Shown: positions 28,201 to 37,054, counted from the first letter of the stretch. The stretch: DNA of 55,368 nt from Polyangiaceae bacterium (GCA_020848455.1 JADLAB010000365.1:1-55368), one strand, 5' to 3'. The notes: generated by a model from the sequence alone, not told the origin. Translations and numbers: made by a program.

Positions 28201-30056
28201 CCGCTCTCGACCAGATCCGCCTTGGCGACGACGGCGCGGGTCCCCTCCTCGGTGACGAGGCGCAGGAGCATCGAGCGCGCCGTGGCGAGCTGCGACGGCG
28301 TCATCGCGGCGCTCACGCCCTCGGCGTGGGCTGCGAGCGCCCCTTCGACCCCGCCGACGGCGCGGTAGGCATCCCAGGTGAGGCGCTTCCAGGTGCGATC
28401 GCGGCGCTCCCACAGCTGGTCGGCGCAGAACTGCAGCATGGCGAGCGCCGCGGGCTCCCCGCGCACGGCCTCGACCATGCGCTCGACGAGCGCCTCGTCC
28501 TCGAACGAGAAGCCGAAGAGCGCCGCCGGCGCCGTGAGCACGCGCACGAGATCGCGCGCGTCGGGGGTCGCGACGACCTCGACCTGCCGGCTGTAGACGC
28601 CGCGCAGGGCCGGGATGGTCGCGAGGCGCGCGAAGAAGTCCTCGCGCAGCGACACGACGACGCGGCACGGCGCCTCGGCGTCGTGCCCGATGGACGCGAG
28701 CGCCGCGCCGAAGGCGGCGCGCGCCGGCTCGTCGTGGCACAGCGTGAACAGCTCCTCGGCCTGATCGACGGCGACGCACACGACGGTGCCGCGCTCGCGC
28801 GCGAAGCGCTCGAGGTGCAGGCCGAGCGTCTCCGGGGCGTCGGCGAGCACGGGGCCGAGATCGGTCGGAGCCGTCGAGCCCGCGAGCAGCGGCTCGAGCT
28901 TGCGCCGCAGCGCCTCGAGCGGGTCCGAGCCCGGGCGCAGCGTCACGACCGTCATGTCGAGCAGCGGAAAGACCCCCGCGTGCAGGAGCGAGCTCTTGCC
29001 GCCGCCGCTCGGCCCCGTGACGGTCACCATCGGGTGGCGGCGGATGCGGTTGCCGAGGGTCTCGGCCTGCTCCTCGCGCCCGAAGAAGAGGGCGGCGTGC
29101 TCGGCGCCGAAGCTCGCCAGCCCGCGGTACGGTCGCGACGAGCCACGGGCCGAGGCGGGCGCCTCGTCGTCGTGGCCGTCGAGCAGGCTCTTGCCGAGCG
29201 CGCTCCAGGCGTCGTTCTCGCGGTGCTCGGCCATCGAGGGAAAGGCGACGTAGAGCGCGGCGTTCTTCTTGGCGCCGTCGAGGAAGAAGAGCTCCTCGAC
29301 CGCCTCGGGGCTCGCGCGGCGGAAGAGCGCGATGGGGTGGAGCGACAGCCGTGGCCGCCCCTCGGCGTCGACGAGCACCACCTCGCCCGGCGGCAGGCGC
29401 ACCCCCGGCGCGAGGCTGCGCCGCGGCCAGCGACCGCGCCCCGGCGTGTAGCCATGGAGGCGATAGGCGAGCTGCAGCGTCTCCTGCTCGGCAGGCGCGG
29501 CGAGCGGCACGCACAGCTCGAGCGCTCCCCACACCGGCTCGAGCATGGCGAAGAGCGCCGTGAGCTGGGGCTCGCGGCGCTCGAGGACCTTGCGGATGGC
29601 GTCGGCGCTCCCCGTCGCGCCGTGGGCCACCGTCTCGGCCTTGCGCATCTCGAGCAGGCCGTCGACGACCTTGCCGACCTTGCCTTTGTCGCGCCCGCAG
29701 AGCAGGCGCGCGAGCGCGGGGAGCACGTGCGCGTCCTCGCTGCCCGACCACGACGCGCAGAGCCCGCGCAGCAGACCGACCCACTGCCCGTCGGTGAGCC
29801 CGCGCGAGCGGAGCCCGCGCATCATGTCGCGCACCTCGCGCCCCTCCTCGGCCGGCCCGCGCCCGCGCTGCACGCGCGCCGCGAGGGCGAGCGCCGCCGT
29901 GTGGCGCAGGGCGGCGCGGAAGCACTCCACCACGCGGTCTCGTCGCTCGTGCAGGCTGTCGGCCGCCGCGAGCGCGCAGAGCGCGTCGGCGACGGGCAGC
30001 GGGTAGCCGGTCGCCCCGCGCGCGACGACATCGACCGCGTCGTCCTGCTCCGTCAC
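25293..30056 (-). CDS. nSTAND NTPase with transmembrane segment and WD40 repeats
   Basis: This 1,587-residue protein has four parts. The N-terminal 300 residues form a helical region ending with RPRLSLHPIALFRRASPEAV and an acidic ELFFLDGAKKNAALYVAFPS segment, a module I have seen beside kinases and STAND proteins but cannot name. An nSTAND1 NTPase follows: Walker A GPSGGGKSS at about 344, Walker B VVCVAVDQAEEL, sensor SLREDFFARL. One membrane helix lies at about 740-762, followed by a coiled Ala/Gln stretch. From about 830 to the end are roughly a dozen or more WD40 repeats (SPDGTLVASGD, SPDGLVLLTVGSD, RLWDAATGHPL). GTG 30056 has a GGAGCAGGGG site. It diverges from the kinase operon. Signalling or a defence-like sensor role are both possible. 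Confidence 0.9.
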   Translation of the reverse strand: MTEQDDAVDVVARGATGYPLPVADALCALAAADSLHERRDRVVECFRAALRHTAALALAARVQRGRGPAEEGREVRDMMRGLRSRGLTDGQWVGLLRGLCASWSGSEDAHVLPALARLLCGRDKGKVGKVVDGLLEMRKAETVAHGATGSADAIRKVLERREPQLTALFAMLEPVWGALELCVPLAAPAEQETLQLAYRLHGYTPGRGRWPRRSLAPGVRLPPGEVVLVDAEGRPRLSLHPIALFRRASPEAVEELFFLDGAKKNAALYVAFPSMAEHRENDAWSALGKSLLDGHDDEAPASARGSSRPYRGLASFGAEHAALFFGREEQAETLGNRIRRHPMVTVTGPSGGGKSSLLHAGVFPLLDMTVVTLRPGSDPLEALRRKLEPLLAGSTAPTDLGPVLADAPETLGLHLERFARERGTVVCVAVDQAEELFTLCHDEPARAAFGAALASIGHDAEAPCRVVVSLREDFFARLATIPALRGVYSRQVEVVATPDARDLVRVLTAPAALFGFSFEDEALVERMVEAVRGEPAALAMLQFCADQLWERRDRTWKRLTWDAYRAVGGVEGALAAHAEGVSAAMTPSQLATARSMLLRLVTEEGTRAVVAKADLVESGGARDDRVVVLDRLTEARLVTTREAGDGAPEAVELVHEALLRHWERLRRWLEEDEVFVRVRARLATAAARWDREGRAPDLLLGDGKPLIEAEELYEAQRDTLVGIEVAFIEASRARGRRTRRLKRGAVGALALLTALAGTFGAFAWQQRGAAEQMATVAAGHAAEAKKQEADASQRTIRLLTEQGRRELVDGKPLRALVFLHEARLRGGDEPALRAMLADATRPADALLYGMQAHDRAIAHLSWMGGALVTVTEDAEVAAFDGTAARFRVTALEGTKVTALVPAPDARRLALGTEDGRIAVVDDGGVVRLRLGGHTKAVEALAWGGGRLVSGGRDGTLRFFDATSGAAVAEHAGVRAVRDLAVSPDGTLVASGDEGGKLVLHRLADGSEDSVLALDLVRVSKLAFADADHLAVQAEHGLVLVGVRDGTRTPMGPEGSSARWLAVAPSSAAVASVAYDNAARVWESASGRLRATTGGHDTFLWQGAITSANVHAASFSPDGLVLLTVGSDTSPRLWDAATGHPLGAFGGHAAPVAVAAFHPDGTRIASADASGAVMVWSTRASRLAATIGRPAWGDAASEAQAVARAALAPDGEHVVTTSQEGATLWRGAERVARLEGARPHAFTEAVADAGTFFPGDRAVRRLVSHAFAAAWSPDGERFVADAEGGAAIYDLDGRLLARLGTGTCRDAAFGHDGVVVAGDGAAVEVWSSTGERRHVLAGHKAPIAMVGLSGDGRRIVTVDAEVARVWHADTGALVYTSPAAGDAPRERPRAALSADGSRLLLSLSERSVRVVSVPAGGELLAVEGLEGALAPGAERVLVIESTSATARIHTIGSTAPPITLDSHTDTEGYALARAFSGEALAPKPDGHTGALVVAHWLDGGTRIVTAGTDGTARLWDAASGRLLATLPAHRELAALGVGASAERLLTLGDGVAKLWDVHVDTRTAEALAPLVARLPFELVDGRIVPKQR

Positions 30057-30242
30057 GCCCCTGCTCCTGCGAGCTCTGCCCCGAGCACGGCCGCGTACTG
30101 CCACGTAGCCCGGCGCGCCGCCACCGGCCTCGCGCTCCGGCTCGTCGTCGCCCACGGCGGTGCACCGGGCACGACCGGCTCGCCCGCGAGCGGATCGGTA
30201 TCAAGCTCGACAGCTCGTGGTCGGCGGCCTACGAAGTCAGCG

Positions 30243-30264
30243 CCGAGCCCGAGACGGGGCTCGG
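30243..30264 (+). promoter_or_regulatory. Hairpin directly upstream of the kinase operon start
   Basis: CCGAGCCC (30243-30250) and GGGCTCGG (30257-30264) form a perfect 8-bp stem with a GAGACG loop, ending 4 nt before GTG 30269. In the mRNA it would occupy the ribosome entry site. It may be an operator, a translational control hairpin, or a hint that the true start lies at TTG 30344. The rest of 30057-30268 shows no clear promoter. Confidence 0.3.
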
Positions 30265-30268
30265 GCGT

Positions 30269-31888
30269 GTGCGCAACGGCAACGGCGGCTACCGCGGCAG
30301 GTGCGCGCCGTCGTGGGTCGGATCGGACGAGTGGGCCTTGGCAGGATCGGGCAAGCAGGGCAGGACGCGCGGCGGGCAGGGGCCGGGCGGCTCGGAGCCA
30401 CCCGCCGACGGCGACGTCGGGCGGGACGCGCCGCGCGTACGGTTCCGACCCCCGCCCTCCGACCTCCGGCCCGCGGGGCCGCGCCTCGGCCTCGGGCCGA
30501 AGATCGGCGCGCGCCCCAGCCGCCTCGCCGCCCTCGCCCCCTTCGTGGTCGTCGGGCTCACCGTCGCCGGCGTCGTCGTGGTCCTGACGCGCCCCTTTGC
30601 GGACCGCCTTCCGGAGGAGACCGAGCCGGACGGCGGGGCGGGGGGCGCCCGGGCCGCACCGTTGCCGCCGCGCTGCCGCGCGCTCGAAGGGGTCGCGCCG
30701 TTCCAGGTCGGCGAGCGACGCACGCCCGCGTCCGACGCGGGTGACGAGGAGGAGGCCCTCGAGCCCTTCGCGCCCGAGATCGGGCGCGGCGCGCGCCACG
30801 CGGGCGGCTTCGTCGTGGGCGTGAAGCGCGACGCCGAGGGCGGCGCCGTGGGCGAGCTCGCGCTCCTCGGCTCGGACGGCGGCGGCGGACGGCTCGTGCG
30901 CCTCGGGCGCCTGCGGGGCGACGTGGACGCCCCGATCGTCGTCGCCGGCTCGGGCGGCTCCGTCGTCGGCATGCTGGAGCCGAACGCCGGGGGCTTCGCG
31001 CTGCGCCTCGGTCGCTTGCGGGTCGACGGCGAGGTCGCGTGGGGCGCGGAGCTACCGCAGGGGCGGGACGAGTCGCTCGCCTACGACCTCGCGGTCGCGT
31101 CGACGGCGGTCGTCGCCGTGTGGGACGACGACCACGAGGATCGCAGCGCCATCCTCCTCGCGACCGCCGATCCGGACAAGCTCGGGACCGTACATGCGCC
31201 GCGCGCCGTGTCGCCGCCCGAGGTCGACGCCGAGCTGCCACGCGTCGTCGTGCGCCCGGGCGGCTTCTGGCTGGGGTACATCGCGCGCCCGACCTCCGAG
31301 ACGCGCTTCGACGGCGGCAGCGGCGAGGACGAGCCGGCGCCGCGCTACTCCGCGCAGAGCATCGAGCACGGCTGGATCGAGCTCGTGCCGCTCGGGCAGG
31401 ACGGGTTGCCGAGTGGCGCCGCGCGCGCGGTCACGCCGCGCGGCGGACACGCGCTCGCCTTCGACCTCGCGTCGAGCACTGCGGGCGACGCTCTCGTCGT
31501 ATGGCGCGACGACGACACCCCGGTGGGGTCGGACGGCGGGCGCGTCGAGCTCGCCACCGTGGCGCTCGGGGGGGCGGGGGCCCCGGCGCTCTTGCTCGAC
31601 GAGGGGGTCGGCAGCGGCGTGCCGAGCCTCTACGGACCGCTGCTCGTCGTGCCCGAGGCCTCGGGCACGAGCCGCATCGGCCTGCTCGCGAGCGACGGCA
31701 CGCTGGTCGGTGCCTTCCGCCCGGAGCCCGCGCTCGGTCGCGGCGAGGTCCTCGCGGCCGACGGGGCGCTCCTGCTCGTCGCCCGGCCGAACGGCCAGGC
31801 GATGGACCTCGGGCTCGTCACCTGCGACCTCGCGCCGGACGCGACCCCGCCCGACGGTGGGGCCGCGCCGCCGGAGCGCGCCGACTGA
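30269..31888 (+). CDS. Membrane-anchored protein upstream of Ser/Thr kinase, unknown function
   Basis: The 539-residue product has a Gly/Arg-rich, probably cytoplasmic N-terminus of about 80 residues and one membrane helix (LAALAPFVVVGLTVAGVVVV, about 86-106). An exported domain of about 430 residues follows, with Cys135 near its beginning. This domain has repeated strands such as GFVVGVKRDAEG, AVASTAVVAVWDDD and FWLGYIARP, suggesting a beta-propeller, but no standard repeat signature. GTG 30269 is the first start; the only later one before the helix is TTG 30344, so the N-terminus is uncertain. Its TGA overlaps the ATG of the next gene (TGATG), so it is translationally coupled to the kinase. 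By position it could be the extracytoplasmic input subunit. Confidence 0.75.
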   Translation: MRNGNGGYRGRCAPSWVGSDEWALAGSGKQGRTRGGQGPGGSEPPADGDVGRDAPRVRFRPPPSDLRPAGPRLGLGPKIGARPSRLAALAPFVVVGLTVAGVVVVLTRPFADRLPEETEPDGGAGGARAAPLPPRCRALEGVAPFQVGERRTPASDAGDEEEALEPFAPEIGRGARHAGGFVVGVKRDAEGGAVGELALLGSDGGGGRLVRLGRLRGDVDAPIVVAGSGGSVVGMLEPNAGGFALRLGRLRVDGEVAWGAELPQGRDESLAYDLAVASTAVVAVWDDDHEDRSAILLATADPDKLGTVHAPRAVSPPEVDAELPRVVVRPGGFWLGYIARPTSETRFDGGSGEDEPAPRYSAQSIEHGWIELVPLGQDGLPSGAARAVTPRGGHALAFDLASSTAGDALVVWRDDDTPVGSDGGRVELATVALGGAGAPALLLDEGVGSGVPSLYGPLLVVPEASGTSRIGLLASDGTLVGAFRPEPALGRGEVLAADGALLLVARPNGQAMDLGLVTCDLAPDATPPDGGAAPPERAD

Positions 31889-34800
31889 TGGTGGCGCTCG
31901 TCACGGCGCCTGCCGTGCCGGAGCTGCCGCTGCCGCTCGGCACCATGCTCGCGGAGCGCTTCGTGCTCGAGCGGCTCGTCGGGCACGGTGGCTTCGGCAC
32001 CGTGTACGCCGCCCGCGACCGCTGGCACGGCGCCGAGGTCGCCGTGAAGGTACTGCGGCACGCCGAGCCCGCCACGCTCGGGCGCATCCGGCGCGAGTTC
32101 CGGGCGCTCGGGACGATCGTGCACCCCAACATCGTCGAGCTCTACGAGCTGGTGCGCCACGACGACCGCTACGCGCTCGTGATGGAGCTCGTGCGCGGCG
32201 TCCAGCTGCGCCGGCACCTGTGCGGCACGGAGGACGGCCGCGCCACCGCGGTGACGGGCTCGGACGTGTACGTGCTCCCTCCGGTCCTCGCGAGCGCTCG
32301 GCGGCTCGACCCCGCGAGGCTCGCGGACGCGCTCGGGCAGCTCGTCCTCGGCATCGAAGCCTTGCACGCGCAGGGCGTGCTGCACCGCGATCTCAAGCCG
32401 TCCAACGTGCTCGTCGAGGAGGGTGGTCGGGTCGTCGTCGTCGACTTCGGCCTCCTGGCGCGGCGCCACGCCGACGACGATCCGTGGAGCGCGCGGCGCG
32501 TGGGGACGCCGGGCTACATGGCGCCCGAGCAGGTCGACGGGCGCGCGTCCACGGAGGCCACCGACTGGTACGCCTTCGGCGCGCTCCTGTTCGAGCTCCA
32601 CGCGGGCCGCCTGCCCTTCGAGGGGACGCCGGCCGGGGTGCTCGAGGCGACGCGCCGGCACGAGGCGCCGCGCCTGTCGGACCTCTGTCCCGACGCCCCC
32701 CCCGAGGTGGTGGCTCTGTGCGCCGGCTTGCTCGCGCGCGAGCCGTCGGCGCGCCCCGGCGGCGTGGAGGTGCGGGCGCTGTTTCCCGGCCGGCGCCTCG
32801 GCGGCGGCGTGCGCTCGCCCGCGCCTCTGCCGAGCGCGGCGCGGCCGGCGAGCGAGCTCGAGCCCTTCGCGGGGCGCGAGGAGGAGCTCGCGGCCCTGCG
32901 CGCGGCGGGGTCGCTGGCACGGTCGGGGCGGCCGGCGGCGGTGCTCGTCGCGGGCCCGTCGGGCATCGGCAAGAGCGCGCTCGTGCGCCACTTCGCGCGC
33001 TCGCTCGAGGCGCAGGCGCTCGTCGTGCAGCACGCCTGCTACGCGCGCGAGGACCTGCCCTACAAGGCCATCGAGGGCGTGAGCGACGCGCTCGCACGCG
33101 CGCTCGCCGACGATGCGCTGCGGTCGTGCGTCGCGCCCGCGGAGCTCGCGGCGCTCGCGCGCGTGTTCCCCCCGCTCGCGGCGCTCGACGCGCGGCCACG
33201 GCCGGGCGACGACACCGATCCGGTCGCGCTCCGAGCGCTCGCCGCCGGCGCTGCGGCGCGCGTGCTCGCCGCGGTGGCCGCCGGGCGCCCGCTCGTCTTC
33301 GTGGTCGACGACGTCCACTTTTGCGACCGCGACGGGCTCGTGTTTCTCGGCCTGCTGCTCGCGGCGCTGGGGAGCGCCCTGTTCGTCGGCACCGTTCCCG
33401 ACGACGGCCTGGCCGCGCCCGGCGTCTTCGCCGAGCTCGGCGAGGACGCGGTCGAGCTCCGGCGGCTCGCGCTCGCGCCCCTGCCGCGCGCGGCGAGCGA
33501 GGAGCTCGCGACGGCGCTCGTGGGTGACCGGGTGCGGGGTCGACGGCTCGCGCTCGAGGCCGCCGGCGACCCGTTCCTCATGCGGGAGCTGGCGCGGCGC
33601 GCGGACGAGCTCGGGCCGGTCGACTCGGTGCTGCCGGACCGGTCCATCGACGCCGTGGTGGGCGAGCGTATCGAGCGCCTGGCGCCCGGGGCCCGGCGCC
33701 TGCTCGAGGTTCTGGCAGTCGCCGCGGGGCCCGTCGACGAGACGCTCGCGGCCGCCGTCGCGGGCTGCGGCGCCGAGGGGCCGTCGGCCGTGCGCCAGCT
33801 CCTCGCCCAGGGCCTCGCGCGGACGGTCGGGTCCGCGCGCCGTGAGCTCGCCCTCGCGCCCTACCACGATCACGTGGGGCGGGTGGCGGCCCGAGCCCTC
33901 GGGAGCGAGGCACGACGGGCCCTGCACGCGGCGCTCGCGCTCGCGCTCGAGGCCCGCCCGGCCGTGCCCGTCGCGCGCCTGGCGCTCGAGTGGGCGCTCG
34001 CGGGCGAGCGGGCGCGCGCTGCGCCGCACGCCGAGGCCGCGGCCGAGGCCGCCGAGCGGGCGCTCGCCTTCGATCGCGCCGCGGCGCTCCACGCGCTCGC
34101 CCTCGAGCACGCGCCGAGCCCCGCCCTGCGTGCGCGCCTGCGCGCGCGCCGCGCCGATGCCCTGGCGCACGCCGGCCGCGGTCGCCGAGCGGCCGACGAG
34201 TACCTCGTCGCGGCGCGCTCGGCGGCGCCCGAGCTCGCCCTCGAGCTGCGCCGGCGCGCGGCCGAGCAGCTCCTGCAGACCGGCCACCTCGACGAGGGCG
34301 AGCGCGTCCTCTGCAGCGTGCTCGGCGCGGTCGGCTTGCCCGAGCCGGCGCGCGGCGCCACGCGCATCCCGCGCCTCCTGGCGGCGCGGGCGCGCGTCCG
34401 GGCGGCGCTCGCGTGGCCCGCCGCGCAGCGGGCGGACGACGGCCGCACCGCGGCCCGGCAGGCCGACGTGTGCTGGGCGGTGTCGACCGGTCTCGGCTTC
34501 GTCGATCCGGTCGTGGCGTCGGAGTACTCGAGCCGCTTCACCCGGGCGGCGCTCCGAGCCGGGGACCCGGCGCGCGTGGTGCGCGCGCTCTCGTCCGAGG
34601 CGCTGGTGCGCGTGGGCGGGGGCGAGCGCGCCTGGCCGGAGGTCGCGGCGCTGCTGCGCCAGGCCGAGGATCTGGCGCGGCGCCACGGCGACCCGCTCAC
34701 GCTCGGTCGGGCCATCGGGGCGCACGGCGTGGCCGCCGGGCTGTGCCAGCGCTTCGAGCAGGCGCGGCAGAGCTGCGAGCTCGCCGAGCCGATCCTCCGC

Positions 34801-35604
34801 GACCGCGCGGGCAAGGCTCCCTGGGAGGTCGCCACCGTGCAGCACTTCGCGCTCTACGCGGCGCTCGAGCTCGGCGAGCTCGACTTCGTGTGCCGGCGCG
34901 CGCCCGAGCTCTACCGGCACTACCGCGCGCGCGACAATCGCTACGCCGCGAGCGGCGTCGCGACCCACTACGCGAACCTCGCCTGGCTCGTGACCGAGGG
35001 GCCGGCGCGTGCCCGGGCGCTCGTGCACGAGGCGGAGAGCTTCTTCCCGCAGGACCGCTTCCACCTGCCGCGCTACGACGCCTGCATCGCGCACGTGCAC
35101 CTCGACCTCCACGAGGGCCGCCCCGAGCGCGCCCTCGAGCGGGTCGAGGAGCTCTTCCGCCTGCTCCGGCCCTCCCACCTCCTGCGCGTGCAGGCGGTCC
35201 GCTTGGACGCGCTCTTCCTGCGCGCGCGGACCGAGCTAGCCACGGCCGCGACCGCGCGCCTCGGGCGCCCGTGGCTGCTGGCTCGCGCGTGGCGCTCCGC
35301 CGCCGCGCTCGCCCGCACGAGCTCGCTCCTCGCGCGCCCGCTCGCCGCGCTGCTCTCGGCGGCGGCGCTCGCGCTCGCCGGGCGCCCAGCCGCCGCGGAG
35401 GCACGCCTGCGGGCGGCCGTCGCAGGGCTCGACCGGGCGGGCGCGCTCTTGCTTGCCGCGTGCGCCCGGCTCAAGCTAGGCGCGCTCGTCGGGGGCAGCG
35501 AGGGCGCGGAGCTCCGCCGCGCGGGGCTCGCCGAGCTGTCGCCCGGTGTGCTACGCGCTCCCGACGCCTTCGCGTCGCTGTTCGCCCCGGGGCTCGATCC
35601 ATGA
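31888..35604 (+). CDS. Ser/Thr kinase fused to AAA ATPase and TPR-like region
   Basis: The 1,238-residue soluble protein has a PknB-like kinase (Gly loop VGHGGFGTVY at 31-40, Lys54, HRDLKPSN 166-173, DFG 186-188, GTPGYMAPE 206-214). An AAA_16-type NTPase follows with Walker A AGPSGIGKS at about 355 and Walker B VFVVDDVHFCD at about 470. The remaining 600 residues are Ala/Arg-rich helical repeats of TPR type. This architecture (kinase, ATPase, TPR, without a C-terminal effector) is characteristic of large myxobacterial signalling kinases. No membrane helix is visible, so membrane signals would have to come through the upstream partner. Overlaps at both ends (TGATG before, ATGA after) make a coupled three-gene unit. 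Confidence 0.94.
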   Translation: MVALVTAPAVPELPLPLGTMLAERFVLERLVGHGGFGTVYAARDRWHGAEVAVKVLRHAEPATLGRIRREFRALGTIVHPNIVELYELVRHDDRYALVMELVRGVQLRRHLCGTEDGRATAVTGSDVYVLPPVLASARRLDPARLADALGQLVLGIEALHAQGVLHRDLKPSNVLVEEGGRVVVVDFGLLARRHADDDPWSARRVGTPGYMAPEQVDGRASTEATDWYAFGALLFELHAGRLPFEGTPAGVLEATRRHEAPRLSDLCPDAPPEVVALCAGLLAREPSARPGGVEVRALFPGRRLGGGVRSPAPLPSAARPASELEPFAGREEELAALRAAGSLARSGRPAAVLVAGPSGIGKSALVRHFARSLEAQALVVQHACYAREDLPYKAIEGVSDALARALADDALRSCVAPAELAALARVFPPLAALDARPRPGDDTDPVALRALAAGAAARVLAAVAAGRPLVFVVDDVHFCDRDGLVFLGLLLAALGSALFVGTVPDDGLAAPGVFAELGEDAVELRRLALAPLPRAASEELATALVGDRVRGRRLALEAAGDPFLMRELARRADELGPVDSVLPDRSIDAVVGERIERLAPGARRLLEVLAVAAGPVDETLAAAVAGCGAEGPSAVRQLLAQGLARTVGSARRELALAPYHDHVGRVAARALGSEARRALHAALALALEARPAVPVARLALEWALAGERARAAPHAEAAAEAAERALAFDRAAALHALALEHAPSPALRARLRARRADALAHAGRGRRAADEYLVAARSAAPELALELRRRAAEQLLQTGHLDEGERVLCSVLGAVGLPEPARGATRIPRLLAARARVRAALAWPAAQRADDGRTAARQADVCWAVSTGLGFVDPVVASEYSSRFTRAALRAGDPARVVRALSSEALVRVGGGERAWPEVAALLRQAEDLARRHGDPLTLGRAIGAHGVAAGLCQRFEQARQSCELAEPILRDRAGKAPWEVATVQHFALYAALELGELDFVCRRAPELYRHYRARDNRYAASGVATHYANLAWLVTEGPARARALVHEAESFFPQDRFHLPRYDACIAHVHLDLHEGRPERALERVEELFRLLRPSHLLRVQAVRLDALFLRARTELATAATARLGRPWLLARAWRSAAALARTSSLLARPLAALLSAAALALAGRPAAAEARLRAAVAGLDRAGALLLAACARLKLGALVGGSEGAELRRAGLAELSPGVLRAPDAFASLFAPGLDP

Positions 35605-36992
35605 CGATGCGCCGCACGCGCGAGACCACGCCCGGCACGCTCGACAGCGGGGCCACCGGCCGTCCGTCCGAGGCGCCCATCCCGGGGCTCGTGCTCGTGG
35701 GCACGGTCGCGGCGGGCGAGCGGCTCGGCGTCGTGCCGGCGCTGCGACCCATCTCGGTGCTCGAGGGCTCGGTGCTCGTGGGGCGGGGCCACGGTGCCGA
35801 CGTCGCGCTCGACGACGAGCGGTTGTCGCGCGAGCACGTGCGCGTGAGCCACGAGGGCGGCGCTTTTCGCGTGACCGACCTCGACAGCCGCAACGGCACC
35901 TTCGTCGACGGAGCCCGCGTCGTCGGCAGCGTGACGCCCGACGCCCCGCGCGTGCTGCGCATCGGGCACACCTTGCTCCTGTTCGCGCGCGACATCGGAC
36001 CCCTGCTCGGCGGCTCGGTCGAGGTGCGCGACGGCCTGGTGCTCGGTCCGCGCCTGCGCCGCACGTGGTCCGACGTCGAGATCGCGGCGCGCGCGGGCGA
36101 GACGCTCGCGGTGGTGGGCGAGAGCGGCGTCGGCAAGGAGCTCGTGGCGCGCCACTTCCACGACGCCGGACCACGCCGTGGCGGGCCCTTCGTCGCCGTC
36201 AACTGTGCCGCCATCCCGGCGACCATCGCCGAGCGCCTGTTCTTCGGTGTGCGCCGCGGCGCCTACTCCGGGGCCGACGCCGACGCCGAGGGCTACGTGC
36301 AGGCGGCGCACGGCGGCACGCTGTTCCTCGACGAGCTCGGCGAGCTCGACCCGGCCGTGCAGGCCAAGCTGCTGCGCGTGGTCGAGACGCGCGAGGTGCT
36401 GCCGCTCGGCGCAACGCGCGCTCGCAGCGTGCACTTCGGCGTCGTGTGCGCGGCGGCGCAGTCGCTCCGCGAGGCGGTCGCGGAGGGCGCGTTCCGCACG
36501 GACCTCTACTACCGCATCGGGCGGCCCGAGGTGTACGTGCCATCGCTGTCCGAGCGGCTCGAGGACGTCCCGTGGCTCGCCGACGCAGCCGCGCGCGCCT
36601 GTCGCCCCGACCTCGGCCTCCACCCGCTGTTCGCCGAGGCGTGCCTCGGCCGGCCCTGGCCCGGCAACGTGCGCGAGCTCGTCGCGGAGGTGCGGCGCTC
36701 CGCGCACGCCGCCGTGGCCGCCGGTGCGGCGGTCGTCGGCGACACCTTCCTCGACGTCCACGCGGGCATGCCCGTGGCGGCCGCCGCAACGCACGCCGGG
36801 GCCGGCGCAGCGAGCGAGGCGCGCCGACCCGTCGACGCGGCCGAGGTGGAGGCGGCGCTCCGGGCCGAGCAGGGCAACGTCTCCGGGGCTGCCCGCCGCC
36901 TCGGCCTGCACCGCAACCAGCTGCGGCGCTGGCTCGCGAGCCACGCGCCGCAGCCCGAGGTCGCGCCAGCGCCGCCCGACGACGAGGGCTGA
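35601..36992 (+). CDS. FHA-domain sigma-54-dependent transcriptional activator
   Basis: The 463-residue regulator carries an N-terminal FHA domain (VLVGRGHGADVALDDE, RLSREHVRV, DLDSRNGTFVDG; about 55-125), which binds phosphothreonine. It has a sigma-54 AAA+ module with Walker A GESGVGKE (173-180), a GAYSGA loop (about 219-224, variant of GAFTGA) and Walker B GGTLFLDELGEL (238-249), and a C-terminal Fis-type helix-turn-helix ending NVSGAARRLGLHRNQLRRWL. All parts needed for activating an RpoN promoter are present. Its ATG overlaps the kinase stop (ATGA). The straightforward reading, by inference, is that the kinase phosphorylates this protein or a partner, and the FHA domain reads that mark. 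A GC hairpin terminator follows. Confidence 0.94.
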   Translation: MTMRRTRETTPGTLDSGATGRPSEAPIPGLVLVGTVAAGERLGVVPALRPISVLEGSVLVGRGHGADVALDDERLSREHVRVSHEGGAFRVTDLDSRNGTFVDGARVVGSVTPDAPRVLRIGHTLLLFARDIGPLLGGSVEVRDGLVLGPRLRRTWSDVEIAARAGETLAVVGESGVGKELVARHFHDAGPRRGGPFVAVNCAAIPATIAERLFFGVRRGAYSGADADAEGYVQAAHGGTLFLDELGELDPAVQAKLLRVVETREVLPLGATRARSVHFGVVCAAAQSLREAVAEGAFRTDLYYRIGRPEVYVPSLSERLEDVPWLADAAARACRPDLGLHPLFAEACLGRPWPGNVRELVAEVRRSAHAAVAAGAAVVGDTFLDVHAGMPVAAAATHAGAGAASEARRPVDAAEVEAALRAEQGNVSGAARRLGLHRNQLRRWLASHAPQPEVAPAPPDDEG

Positions 36993-37035
36993 GGGAGCGC
37001 GTCGGCGCCACACGCCGCCGCGCCAGCGCGCTCCC
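36993..37035. terminator. Bidirectional terminator candidate between convergent genes
   Basis: GGGAGCGCG (36993-37001) and CGCGCTCCC (37027-37035) form a perfect 9-bp inverted repeat in the 62-bp gap between the convergent FHA activator and di-haem lipoprotein genes. The 25-nt loop can itself pair (GGCG/CGCC). There is no T-tract. Confidence 0.5.
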
Positions 37036-37054
37036 GTGGCCTCTGCGCGCTACC

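Noticed and set aside
25293-36992. Anti-phage defence island
   Set aside because: Apart from the STAND protein there are no nucleases, restriction genes, toxin-antitoxin pairs or phage remnants; the neighbours are signalling genes typical of myxobacteria.
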